From assembly GCA_946811185.2 (NCBI GenBank), contig OX328103.1, forward strand, positions 30,064,266-30,128,265: 64,000 nucleotides of DNA, written 5' to 3'. The notes under the pieces are model-generated. The model searched no databases. It was not told the origin of the DNA and saw only the letters and a list, made by a program, of their open reading frames with translations. Origin of the DNA: Hippopus hippopus (taxonomy: Eukaryota > Mollusca > Bivalvia > Cardiida > Cardiidae). Positions within the stretch are counted from its first letter, which is position 1; every line of letters begins with the position of its first letter. A program made the position numbers and the translations under genes. Positions 20,821 through 31,432 of this stretch are shown piece after piece.

Positions 20821-23663
20821 GTAAGTAAATGACTCGCGCCGTGGAATATCATGTAAACTCAACTTCTTTCGACGGCTGATCATAGATATATACCGTCAGC
20901 TTGCTAAGTCAAGCCTGTTAGACTAAAGGAATACAAAAATCTTTTTGAGTTTTGGTGGATTGTATTTTAAGCCGTCGATAGAGACATTTTAGTTTAACCC
21001 TTATCCTGATAAATAACTGAGATGAAACTTTTGAGCCTATAGTTAAAAAACTAAAATGTTGCTATTTCAAAGGTATTTTCTTTTTTTTTTGGGGGGGGGG
21101 TATGTCCTTATCGGACAGTGCAGATCAAAGATCAGACTGCAGGTTCTGTGCAGTCTGATCTTGATGTACACTGCCGCAAAAGGTCAGTGAGTCGCGCTTA
21201 GTAGCCTAGGGGTTAAAGGTTCTCTTCACACTTCCGTTTCCGTTTCTGTTATAGCGAATGGGTATCGATAGAAGCATTATTTCGGGCGAAATACGCAATT
21301 TTATCGAATGTAGTAAAAAACGGATATCACCTTCGGTTCACTTATTATCTATCTTTTCTTTAATATATAACTCGTCATTCCAAAAAGATGATAACTTGGG
21401 GAAGCATCGTTTTAATCGCTCGAAGCCTGAATGACTTGTTATATAATACCAGTGAAAAAAAAAAAGTGACAACGTACATATATATAATATTCTTTATTTC
21501 ACACCTACAATTTAACGTCCAATGAAATCGCTCGGATACTACCACGTGAGTACAGAATATCTTATTCCATATTGGACGCTGTAGAGTCCAATATAGATTT
21601 TGCAGAACGAGGCAAGAGTCCAATATGGGTTTTTCAAAACGAGGCTAGAGTCCCAAATATCAATATTTGACTGGAAGTCCAGTCTGCCGAACTTCCGTTG
21701 TCAAAAAAGCAATTTCAAAACTTCTTTTGATATGTTTTGATTTTTGTTTTATTATTTAAATTGAAATGGCCCTATACGTGTCATTTACTTTAAAGTCAAT
21801 ATGGAAGTGTGAAATAAAGAGGTCATTTAACATGCTTGGGCACAATACTGAATTCAATTGGATTCGTACACTGCAGAACCAGTTTATATTTTGATTCGGC
21901 TGTCGCCTCGTCCAAATTATAGACTGGTTCTGCAGTGTACTCATCCAATAGAATTCAATATTGTACCCAAGCATGTTAAATAACCTCATAATATTTGTAA
22001 TATGCGAAATGTTCTTTGAAACGTAGGTTTAATGCATCTGCAAAAAGTATCGACCAATGTGAGTGTGTGCAGCCCGTTCAGGCTGACAAGGGTCGAAACT
22101 TTTCGCCATTTGTAAATTATCTGCATGTCAAATGACCATTCTACGTCATGTATCATTCGGTTGTTAGACGCAACGATTATATAGATCCGTGCTTGACGAA
22201 TATGCATTAAACCCCCTTTTTTCCAGAGCGACGCCTATATCTATATATAAAGTATGCCGATGAAAGAAAAATAGTTTTTTTTTTCCTTAAACAGAAAGAC
22301 CACCAAAAATCAAAGCTGCAGCCGAGGGACTGAAAACTCATTTCTTAAAAAGACAGGGCGTCATGAAAAACGGGAAACGCGTCGGTATAAAGCGAGACTT
22401 ACTGGTCATCATCGACTCGTCAGGTAGTATTGGTACAGCTAATTTTACGATTGTTAAAGATCAGATCGCCCGACTTCTTGGTCTGCTATGTCCAGTCAAC
22501 GATCCATTCAAAAGACAAAGAAATATCCAGAGAGCAGCTTTGATAGAGTATTCTTCCGCTGTAAAACAAGTGTTTGACTTTGACGATAAAGAAGATACGG
22601 ACAAAATTCAACAAACAATAAAAAACCTGGGCTATATGGGGCATTCTACCTGCACTGCCACAGCCTTTAGACAGGCTGAAAATATGTTGAATGTAAACAG
22701 GGGTAAGTTGTCGAGGTTTTTTGTATGTATGTATGTATGTATGTATGTATGTATGTATCTATCTATCTATCTATTTATCTATCTATCAATCATTCAATCA
22801 ATCAATCAATTAACCAGCCATGTTTTAGGATTCTTTATGAAGAGTCGTCATGAAGAGGAAATTAGCCACAGACAATTCGCCAGCGTTGCAAACCGGAATT
22901 ATACTATTGAACTTTGGCGACCTAAGGGCCCTTTGGTCTTTAAAAATTTATCCAATATCTATAATCTGGCCTGCAACACGCGAAAAGGGGCATTCGGACA
23001 TTTGCGTAAAGTGTCGTCTCGGATCAGCCTGCGCAGTCCGCGCAGGCTAATCCGAAACGACACTTTCCGTTTTTATGTAATTTTCTGTTTTGCTCAAGTC
23101 TACTGTGGCACAAAATCTAATGTAGTCGTAAAGTGCCGTCTCGGATTAGCCTGTGCGGGCTGCGCAGGCTGATCCGAGACGACATTTTACGCAAATGTCC
23201 GAATGCCCCTTTTCGCGTGTTGCAAGCCAATATACGACCTTGAGGAAGAAAGCTTTTGAAAATTCTAAATTCAAAATAAGACGTAGAATGCTGCTCAGAA
23301 TAGCTGGTCTAACACTGCCCTGTTCACATAGGCCTGTAATGATATAAACTATCTTTTCTAGGCATGCGCAGTGCCTCAGATGTAAAACAGGAAGTACTGA
23401 TACTGACAGACGGTCTGTCAAACTGCGGCGGGAACGCAATATTAGCGGCCAGAAGTCTCCAACTGAAAGCAGACGTTTTTGGATTGATGATTGGAAAGTT
23501 TACCCCACAGGGAGAAGATGAATTGAAGTCCTACGTGTCGGTGCCTCCCAAAACACATCTTTTCGCCATTGATGGCCTTCAAGACCTGGAAAAGTTACTA
23601 GATGAGTTAGAATTTCAGATTGGGCTCCCGGGAAATCCTCCATGTGCTCCGTTTGATATATGA
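20607..23663 (+). CDS. Secreted TSP1-like plus von Willebrand A domain protein (vWA gene 1)
   Basis: Three exons (20607-20820, 22295-22702, 23362-23663; 214, 408 and 302 bp) with GT-AG junctions, all phase 1, give a 307-residue protein. Residues 1-22 are a signal peptide (MQFSPRFFTV...SVCDA). Residues about 29-70 resemble a thrombospondin type-1 repeat (CEVSSWSPWT, RTRERV, GNGKICPHLEE), although the usual cysteine number is reduced. Residues about 106-300 are a vWA domain with complete MIDAS signature: D112-S-S-G-S116, Thr near 192 and ILTD224G. Such domains bind protein ligands through a divalent cation, so an extracellular matrix, shell-matrix or humoral adhesion role is plausible but not shown. 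The stop codon lies in a MITE, so the original C-terminus may have been longer. A paralogue starts at 39336. Confidence 0.88.
20998..21216. repeat. MITE A copy inside intron 1 of vWA gene 1
   Basis: TTAACCCTTATCCTGATAAA at the left, a core palindrome at 21108-21177 and TAGTAGCCTAGGGGTTAAAG at the right. The matching intron of gene 2 (near 39730) lacks it while conserving both flanks. Confidence 0.9.
21819..21987. repeat. Imperfect palindrome, about 67-bp arms
   Basis: The left arm 21819-21884 (CATTTAACATGCTTGGGCAC, GCAGAACCAGT) pairs with 21921-21987 at roughly 90 percent by eye. The loop is about 36 bp. Confidence 0.9.
22020..22232. repeat. MITE C copy, left end missing
   Basis: It contains GGTTTAATGCATCTGCAAAA, CAGCCCGTTCAGGCTGACA and TTAAACCCCCTTTTTTCCAG. 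Confidence 0.8.
22295..22702 (+). CDS. vWA gene 1, exon 2 (first half of vWA domain)
   Basis: The acceptor TTCCTTAAACAG ends at 22294 and the donor GTAAGT starts at 22703. It encodes the MIDAS loop DSSGSIG and ends VNRG. The length of 408 bp is the same as in gene 2. Confidence 0.93.
22722..22806. repeat. (TATG)n/(TATC)n/(AATC)n microsatellite
   Basis: Three successive tetranucleotide runs just after the exon 2 donor. Confidence 0.95.
22972..23228. repeat. MITE D copy in intron 2 of vWA gene 1
   Basis: The ends GGCCTGCAACACGCGAAAAG and CTTTTCGCGTGTTGCAAGCC are near-perfect inverses. The homologous intron of gene 2 (near 62400) reads straight through this point without it, giving an empty site. 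Confidence 0.93.
23362..23663 (+). CDS. vWA gene 1, exon 3 (second half of vWA domain)
   Basis: The acceptor ATCTTTTCTAG ends at 23361. It encodes VKQEVLILTDGLSNCGGNA and ends CAPFDI followed by TGA at 23661-23663, which is shared with the MITE C end. Confidence 0.92.
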
Positions 23664-23951
23664 GCGGCGCTCTTGCAAAAGAGGGTTTAATGCATCTTTG
23701 TGATACATTATGCCAAGCAAGTCATCATTTTATCATACAGTCATCATATAACAGTAATTATGGAACCATAAAGTTCACTTTGTCTTACAAACGACTGCAT
23801 CATGAGATAGATTTGTCCTCTAACATGCAGAGAATGGACCAGTAGTAAAAAGTTTCGACCCAGGTCAGATTGCGCAGAATATGCAGGCTGACATGGGTCG
23901 AAAGTTTTTGCAGATGCATTTAACTTCCTTTTCACATAGAATGACTCATAG
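23658..23951. repeat. MITE C copy overlapping the stop codon of vWA gene 1
   Basis: The left end ATATGAGCGGCGCTCTTGCA aligns with the family start ATGAGCCATGCTCTGGCAAA. The right end is CACATAGAATGACTCAT. The inner stem is CCCAGGTCAGATTGCGCAG with its inverse. Confidence 0.85.
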
Positions 23952-23965
23952 ATCTTATTAACTTT

Positions 23966-24207
23966 GTTTTTAACTCTTTACCTGACGAACAATTTTAGAC
24001 TCCTCTGGTTTTAAAGCATTTGAAGACAACAACATTAATAAAACATGTTTAGAATAAAGGGATATGTCGTTACATGTTTTAGGATAGAAAAGATTGTGGG
24101 GAAAGGAGAAATTAGCTAGTTACCAGCATTTTCGGCCGTTACTGTAATGTTTTCAAAAACCCATTTCCGAAGCGTCGTTAAGTCGGGATTGTTTTGTAAA
24201 GAGTTAA
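23966..24207. repeat. MITE B copy
   Basis: It runs from TTTTTAACTCTTTACCTGAC to TTTTGTAAAGAGTTAACTG. It contains AATAAA at 24037-24042, a candidate poly(A) signal for vWA gene 1. Confidence 0.85.
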
Positions 24208-24391
24208 CTGTGTCGTTGTCAAGTAAATAAGTTCAACTTTTTCTCGAGATCTACAAGTAAATGTCCAAAGCAATTGAAGATGATATTGGCAGTAATTTAG
24301 CATGTGAAAGCTGACGGCATTGATCCATAGTTTAGCCAATTTCTTTACAAAGACTGATGATAGCCATTGCGACAGGATTCATTTCTCTCTC

Positions 24392-24585
24392 ACCGCCCGG
24401 CTGGGTAGCTCAGTTCTTAGCGTATCTGACTCTTGCTTTAGTGCTTTCGGGTTCGATACCCGATTGAGGCAAACTTTCTTTCCGGCGATTTTTCGCCTCT
24501 CACCTCTGATGCATGTGAGAAAAGTAGTCATTGACTTGGAATGAGAGTTGTGTCGGTACTGGTGTGAGAAAGCGATACAAATTAG
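24392..24585 (+). repeat. tRNA-derived SINE, 3' part lost
   Basis: CCCGGCTGGGTAGCTCAGTT is the A-box and CGGGTTCGATACCCG a perfect B-box. The body TTTCCGGCGATTTTTCGCC is shared with the SINE at 143. Confidence 0.8.
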
Positions 24586-24639
24586 TTTATACCATGCTCA
24601 AAGATGAATGATAACTTTAGTAATGTATGTATAAAACCC

Positions 24640-24740
24640 GAGAAAAATTGCTGGTCTTACCGAGGATTCGAACTGGCAAGTCACTTTTTAGTCGTGTGCT
24701 TTACTTTCAGACCATTTGATACTGCGACTTGACTCGACAT
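24640..24740 (-). repeat. tRNA-like SINE head (minus strand)
   Basis: GCTGGTCTTACCGAGGATTCGAACTGGCA is an inverted B-box. It is similar to 16960-17045. Confidence 0.55.
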
Positions 24741-24782
24741 TATGGAACCAAAAATGCGGAAGTTATAAACTTAAAAATAAAT

Positions 24783-25043
24783 GAGCCATGCTCTGGCAAA
24801 AGGGGACCTAATGCATCTTCGTGATGCATTATACCAAAAAAGTCATCACATAATCATGGATCCATTCAGTCCATTTTGCCTAACAACCGACAAAATCATG
24901 AGGTAGACTGGTCCTTTGACCAACAGAAAATTGAGCATTAGCGAAAAGTTTCGGCCCAGGTCAGCCTGCGCGGACTGCGCCGGCTGACCTGGGTCGATAC
25001 TTTTCGCAGATGCATTAGGCCCCCTTTTCACAGAGCATGGCTC
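24783..25043. repeat. MITE C copy, well preserved
   Basis: The ends are TGAGCCATGCTCTGGCAAAA and TTTTCACAGAGCATGGCTCA. The central stem is GCCCAGGTCAGCCTGCGCGG with its inverse. Confidence 0.93.
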
Positions 25044-25675
25044 AAATACTTTTGACCAGTTGCACTTAAAGTACGTGCAGACGGACGGACGGCAGACAGG
25101 TCGGCGGACAGATAGATATAATTATTGCAAATCATTGAATTCTCGAAAACTGCTTTTCAATACATGTAACGTGTTATTTTCGTTCTGAAATAAAAAGTTA
25201 AATATCTATATAAGACAAATCTATCGAATTATGATTGGTTATGTTGTTACTAAATTAAACCCTTATCTTGCTGATTTCACATACGTTGTAAGAAAATGAA
25301 CCAAAATTTGAATGGGAGCCTCATATATACTAACCCTTCCCCAAACAATCCCGAAATTTAAGAGCCCAAGGAGGAAGTAGAAAATGGTGGTAACCGCATT
25401 TTCTGTTTTTCCTACACTTTTTTCCTATCCTGTCAGAAACCCATCTTATAAGCCATATTTAATTTGTCATCTGCTAATGCTTTTAATTTGGGTCAGTCTA
25501 AAATTTTGATTTTGTCGCAGTCTGGTTAAAGGGAAAATAGTGTAAAGAAAAGGTTACGCTCTCAGCTGTGTCTCTGAAATCAGAAGAGCAAGATCACACA
25601 GACGTGCATGCTGATCTTTATCGACTCTTATATCAAAAGACATCAGAGTTCTCGATCAGCAGAACATGGTTTACT

Positions 25676-25880
25676 TTTATCCTACTAAATAAGTGGATTG
25701 AAACTTTCAAGCCGATAGTAAAAACCCAAATTTTGCCATTTCAAATGTATTTTTTGGAAAGATATCGCCTTATTGGACAGTGTAGATCCAACATCAGACT
25801 GCACGTTCTGTGCAGCCTGATCTTGATCTACTTGTCCGCAAAGGGTCCTTCAGAAGTGCCTAGTAGCATAAGGGTGAAAT
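25676..25880. repeat. MITE A copy
   Basis: CTTTTATCCTACTAAATAAG at the left, core GACTGCACGTTCTGTGCAG, and CTAGTAGCATAAGGGTGAAA at the right. Confidence 0.85.
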
Positions 25881-25959
25881 ATTGTAATGGGTGTACATTC
25901 CATAAGAGCGGATAAATTCAGAAGTAATGTAAACTCCCTAACTCTTTATGCACCAAATA

Positions 25960-27746
25960 TATGAGCCATGCTCTGTGAAAAGGGGGTATAATGCTTGTGC
26001 AAAAAGTATCGACCTAGATCAGCCTGCGCAGTCCGCGCAGGCTGACCTGAGTCAAAACTTTTTGCTAATGGTCAGTTTTCTGCAAGTCAAAGGACCATTC
26101 GACCTCATAATTCAATGGGTTGTTAGACAAAGATGATTTTATGGATCTCTTATTATGTTATGACTTGCGTGGTATAATGCATCACAGAGATGCATTAAGG
26201 TAGTGGACCGGTAATAGAAAACAGCTATTTCCACTTAAGGAATGAAGAGAATTTTTATTTTTTCATGGAGGTATGAAAAAAAAAACTTAATCACACTTTT
26301 GTATGAAACCGCGATATTACCGACAACATACACCCACGGAAATAATTCTTTATCTTTAAATATAACAATGGAGTTTCTAAAGCCCCTTCCACTCATGTTT
26401 GTATGGCGCAAGAATACAATTGGGAAGCAGTTTTCAGATCCCCAATGCTGAAAATTAACCAATAAAACGAAAGTAAATGAACACGGCAGCGTGTAGGAGC
26501 CGCACTGAGTAACCTTCAGCGAATGTAGTTCCGGCATAACGTGATTTTTTGTGGTATTTGTCGAAGACAATACCACTATGAGTTCAATATTGAATTTTGA
26601 AGACCATGTATCGTATTTTGTGCAAAGCCGAAGGAAATAAACCCAATTAAACTCATTTTTTCTCAGACAAATGAGTTTTTCGGTAGCACTAAGATATGTA
26701 ATTGGAAATGGCATGTTAAAATAAACTGGGTGAGGCCATCGATCGTGGAAATACTAATTCTTTGTTGAAAATAGTTTCACTCGCTCATAGCCTTCTATTG
26801 GCGCAATGATATATACAAAATTTGTCTACTGATCGCTTGGTCCTGGATTTTTTCGTTCTAAAACAAGTTCGTCCCATGGCTTGTTCGTCCCATGATTGCG
26901 CGCTACTCCTTTGATTGGGCATGAATATTTATAGATCGAAATAATTGATTGAAATGTTGGGAATTAAATGTTAACGGCCAAATATATTTCAAAATCATAG
27001 TTTTCAGGTACAAACTTAATTTTATTTGATATATTCACATGGTTTCTCTCTCTATCCATCATGCATCCTACTGTCAAGGGACGTTACTCCTGACTCCTCC
27101 TAATGATCAAAGGGAGACCACCAATACACAAATAATCCTAACTTTAACATGAGTACTTTCCCTTCAACGAAAAAAGTAATTATTTGCTTAGTAGGTTAAA
27201 TTTCAAGCCAATATTTGAATAATATTTCTCCTTTTCTTTCAAATTATTAATTCCACACAATGGCTTCATTGACAAATACCACGTCAGCGTTCTCAACGCT
27301 TTGATTTTTCATGGAGCTGTGAAAAAAAAATTTAGCCAATCAGAACTCGCCAATATTCATGAAAACAACTGATATTAAATTATTATAATATTATCCTACA
27401 AAATTTGCTATGATTAAAAATGAGTATTATTGTACTAATTTAACTGAGCCACTTTTTCCTTTTTTTCCTTCTTAGAATTATCATTTATAAATCTAAAACC
27501 ACTATATTCTCATTACAAAGGGAGATAATAATTACCTCCCTTTTCTGGAAACTAACAAAAGTATCAACAAATAATTTCAAGATAGACATTAAAGGAATTT
27601 CTGGTCGGTTAAAAATGTGCAAAAGTATTATATCTGTATAAATCCGTATTTATCAACTATCAATAAATTTTATTCCATGTTGCACTAGAAGTGTTACGGG
27701 TCTACTACCTTTAGCCTCCTTTTGCCAGAACATGGCTCATATAAGC
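25960..27746. repeat. MITE C copy split by a 1.5-kb insertion
   Basis: The left part 25960-26205 starts ATGAGCCATGCTCTGTGAAA. The right part 27712-27746 ends TGCCAGAACATGGCTCATAT. The interrupting block is listed next. Confidence 0.8.
26205..27711. mobile_element. 1.5-kb TIR-like insertion without coding capacity
   Basis: The ends are GGTAGTGGACCGGTAAT and TGTTACGGGTCTACTACC, imperfect inverses of about 15 bp. The interior is AT-rich. No transposase-like frame is seen; a 159-codon minus frame at 26235-26714 has no recognisable domain. The exact ends are uncertain by a few bases. Confidence 0.6.
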
Positions 27747-27967
27747 TCGATGCATTATACCAAGCGTATCATCACATAATTATATATCCATAAAACCCAG
27801 TTTGTCCTACAACGGGCTTAAGTTCGTGATAGAATGGTCCTTGGACATGCAGAAGATTTATCAGAAGTAAAAAAAATTCGACACAGATCAGCCTGCGCAA
27901 TCCGCGCTGGGTCGATACTTTTTACAGATGCATGGAACCCCCTTTTCAGAGAACATGGATCATAATT
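27747..27967. repeat. MITE C copy, left end missing
   Basis: It contains GATGCATTATACCAAGCG and CAGATCAGCCTGCGCAATCC and ends CTTTTCAGAGAACATGGATCA. Confidence 0.8.
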
Positions 27968-28027
27968 ATGTTACAGCTTGAGCATGAAATTTTATCATCT
28001 TCCTCAGCAGCAACAGCAGCAGTATAA

Positions 28028-28265
28028 TAAGCATTAACTCTTTACCAAACGACAAAATTTTAGACTAGTCCAAATTCAAAGCATTTGCAGACGACAAAAT
28101 AGATGTGACTCATAACTTGAAACTTGACTTTGAAAGAGTAGAAAACATTGTGGGAAAAGGAGAAAATGCTGGTTACCAGCATTTTCCCCTTTTCCCACAA
28201 TGTTTTCTGAAGGCTTCTTCCTCAGGGTCGTTAAAACCAGGGATTGTTTGGTAAAGGGGTAAAGA
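28028..28265. repeat. MITE B copy, well preserved
   Basis: It begins ATTAACTCTTTACCAAACGA and ends GTTTGGTAAAGGGGTAAAG. The central palindrome 28141-28207 has arms of about 30 bp. Confidence 0.93.
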
Positions 28266-28930
28266 CTATTTCAAAAACTTTTCGAACTTAGTTTTAGAGG
28301 ACAATTTCTTCCTTCGTAGCCTATTATAGTTAACACTTAAACAGTAATCTTTCATGTCGCATGCGAGTCAATGGTGTGACGTCAGCCTTGGTCAAAATAG
28401 AGAGGGGCGTCGGACAAGAAGGAGTCAGGTCTACATTTTATTACCTAATCTATATTAAAGACCCTATAACTGCCAATAGTAAACAATGGGATGGTGAGAT
28501 CCATTTAAATGTAACTCGTACCCTTTAAAAGAATGGAAATTATTGTTAATATGACAATTTGTTATTGTACGGTCGGTCCAAGGATGAGTCACTGGCTGAA
28601 AAATTAATTGTCAAATCAGGTAAAAAGTAAACAAAAAATACAGCGACCTAGCAACTTTAAACCTAGTTTTAGATTTCATTTTTCAGTCAGTGACTAACAA
28701 ATGGACCGATCGTATAATGACATACTGTTATCGTTCGTTTCGTTGAAACATATTTAATTGCAAAGTAAGTTTATACCAAAAATTTACAAAACTGTACAAT
28801 ATACATAATAATCAAATGACTAGGCAAAAGGGTCTGATCAAAAGTTCTCACAACTTAGATTCGGTCATTCCCTTTACGAAATTACATTTTTCAGAGTCAC
28901 CCATTATTAATTTTGGCTTTCTAACACTGT
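28266..28930. other. No gene seen
   Basis: AT-rich. GGTCGGTCCAAGGATGAGTCACTGGCTGAAA (28572-28602) and CATTTTTCAGTCAGTGACTAACAAATGGACCGATCG (28678-28713) are inverted copies of one sequence. Confidence 0.55.
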
Positions 28931-28934
28931 ACTG

Positions 28935-29016
28935 TGTGTGTGGGAGGGGGGGGGAGTGTGGCGGTGTGGGTGTGGGGTGTGTGTGTGTGTGTGTGGGTGT
29001 TTGGGTGTGTGTTTTA
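28935..29016. repeat. GT/GGG-rich low-complexity tract
   Basis: TGTGTGTGGGAGGGGGGGGGAG followed by (GT)n. Confidence 0.95.
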
Positions 29017-29155
29017 ATATTCAAAGTAATTTACATACTTTAAAATGGTATGATTTAAATTTGAATGTATTTTAATATCTGCATTGTTTACTTTTGGTAG
29101 CTATAGGGCCTTTAATGAACTACTACAGCAATTATTGCAAAATTCAATTTATGCC

Positions 29156-29342
29156 CTTAACCTTTATCCTGCTATATAACTAAAATGAAATTTTCAGTTC
29201 GATAGTAAAAAACTTAACTATTGCTTTTTCAAAGTTATGTTCTTGGGAATAATATTTCCTTATCGGACAGTGTAGATCAAAGGTCAGACTGCACGTTCTG
29301 TGCAGTCTGATCTTGATCTACACTGTCCGCAAAAGGTCTTGG
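29156..29342. repeat. MITE A copy, right end truncated
   Basis: CTTAACCTTTATCCTGCTAT at the left and core GCACGTTCTGTGC at 29288-29302. It stops after CGCAAAAGGTC. Confidence 0.85.
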
Positions 29343-29477
29343 GTACAATCTAAAATGCGGGAATCCGTCATTTGCAGACGACTTATCTTCGACAGCGTTA
29401 TCCCCACACAACCTTCAACTTATGTTAGACATTGTGTACCAGTGTGCCTGCAGATCGCGATTTGAAATCATCTCTGA

Positions 29478-29840
29478 CATATAGGATCTGACATGAATTG
29501 GTTTTTGAGATAACATTTTATTAAACGAGTCGAGGAAAAATGTTATCAAGCGAGCCTTTGGCGAGCTTAATAACATTTTTTTCTGGACGAGTATAATAAC
29601 ATTTTATCTCAAACGCCAACGAATGTCAGATTCTTTTTATCACATAACGATATTTCACAAAGTATAGATCAGAATATGTAAAACAATCTACAGATGCACC
29701 CGCTGTAAGATCCGTTCACTTGAATGTACAAAATAACGTCAAAAATGACGCCACACGATTGTGATATCAAACGTTTATATGATGAGAAAATTCGTAATGG
29801 GTATATTACACTTAAAACAAAGGAGGTTATGTGATAAAAA
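29478..29840. repeat. Dispersed repeat with palindrome core (copy 2, inverted relative to 8700-9070)
   Basis: TAGGATCTGACATGAATTGG at the left and GAGGTTATGTGATAAA at the right. The core is TGTTATCAAGCGAGCC/GGCGAGCTTAATAACA. Confidence 0.85.
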
Positions 29841-30517
29841 TCCAGAGCAGTAGTATTTAATAAGTCGCAAAAAGATCAATTAAATGTATATCTTTTTCAA
29901 TAGGCTATACGCCAATGCACGAAACGACCATGCCATGCACCTCGGTATCAGGCAAGACACACCTCATATAAATGCTATATTCTAGAGTTATCGAAAGACG
30001 CTAAAAAGCAAGTAATACATTTTTTGCACTCTCTGAAATAGGTCTTATAGTCTTAGCATTAATACTGTGGTAAAATTGTACGAAGCTAAATTATAATACC
30101 TACAGTGTTGTTCGCTTATGGGACAGACTGGCGTAAAATCTATCGATAAGATACAACATTATATACTAAAAAAAAACATACAAGATTTAAATGTAAGAAC
30201 AATGTCAGACACGTGTGACTAAATGGTCGGATTGCATCCTTTATCATCAACAGTCGACTAAAGAAAGCTGTTTTTTCTACATAAGCTAGCCTTTTGAGTC
30301 TAGGAAATAACGCACTTAGCAAACAGTTGTACCTTAATAAGTGCTATTTCACATTCATCGATAATCGTAGATCAGTAACTATGGGGTCATACCAGACATA
30401 ATTATGTAATGATATGAACAAATATGGACTGTGGGCTATTATGCATTCAATAATTGTCAATCTAGAATCATTGCCTTCGAAGTTCAAATGGAAATCTACT
30501 GTGAACACCACAGTAAG

Positions 30518-30782
30518 TAAATATAAGCCATACTCTGGCAAAAGGGAGCTTAACGCATCTGCGAAAAAGTATCGACTCAGGTCAGCCTGCGCAGACCGCG
30601 CAGGCTAACCCGAGCTGAAACTTTTCGCTATTGGTCAATTTTGTGTATCTCCAAGGACTAGTCTACCTCATGATTAAGTTGCTTGGCTATTTATGATCCA
30701 TAATTATGTGATTGCTTGATAGTATAATGCATTACGGAAACGCATAAAGCCCCCTTTTGCCAGAGCATGGCTCATATGTATG
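30518..30782. repeat. MITE C copy
   Basis: The ends are TATAAGCCATACTCTGGCAA and TTGCCAGAGCATGGCTCATA. The central stem is CTCAGGTCAGCCTGCGCAGA. Confidence 0.92.
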
Positions 30783-31025
30783 AGACTGATGCTTGGAAAT
30801 AGAAGACAACTGTCGATCCGGATTTCTCGAGGTTTTAGACAGCTTCACACCTCTGTACATTCATGTACACTGTACAGACTATATAGCTTTAAAAGTAATC
30901 CGAAAATTATTAGACTGGTATACGCGTACCGGTATATCTAAGATCCGGGATCTTCTCCCTCATGAAATTCCGTCCATCTGTCAGCTCTGTCTCAACCCCA
31001 TTACTGATGAGCTAGAGTACAAGTT

Positions 31026-31146
31026 GTCCGGTCAGGTGGTAGGGCATTTGAACTTGTTCACGGCTGTGGCTAATCATGTCGTTCCGAGCCGAAGCTCGAG
31101 CCGTGAACGTGATGCCCTAAATGCCCTGCCACCTGACCAGTCAACG
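31026..31146. repeat. Inverted repeat, about 20-bp arms plus inner arms
   Basis: GGTCAGGTGGTAGGGCATTT faces AAATGCCCTGCCACCTGACC. Inside, GTTCACGGCT faces AGCCGTGAAC. Confidence 0.85.
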
Positions 31147-31289
31147 AATTTAATATACTTAATATTATTTTCATTTTAGTCATTTTGCAGGTTGAGGATT
31201 AAAACCTTTTTGGCAAAAGGAGAAATTGCTCACGTCAAGCAATTTCTCCTTCTTACCAAAATGTTTTGTACCCATATTCAAGTTTATAC

Positions 31290-31432
31290 GGAATATTATG
31301 TTGTAGTAACTTTCCTAATGCTTGTATTTACTTCGAGCAGCGTGAGAAAATTTGATATCGCGCGAGACCGAAGGTCTCGCGCGATGTCAAAATTTTCTCA
31401 AGCGGCGAGAAGTTACTACAACATAATATTCC
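31290..31432. repeat. Imperfect palindrome with CG-rich centre
   Basis: The outer arms are GGAATATTATGTTGTAGTAA and its complement. The inner arms are GCGCGAGACC/GGTCTCGCGC around GAA. Confidence 0.9.

Noticed and set aside
22850..23439. Several frames over intron 2 of vWA gene 1 encoding Cys/Arg-rich peptides
   Set aside because: They are translations of MITE D stems, not genes.
24846..26136. Frames with KRG.NASAKSID..QPAQSAQADL
   Set aside because: A recurring peptide produced by MITE C copies in different places; repeat translation.
26235..26714. 159-codon minus-strand reading frame
   Set aside because: Inside the 1.5-kb insertion, no transposase or other domain visible; probably chance.
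30793..31179. 128-codon plus-strand reading frame
   Set aside because: Its second half is made of the inverted repeat at 31026-31146, so the frame is a by-product.
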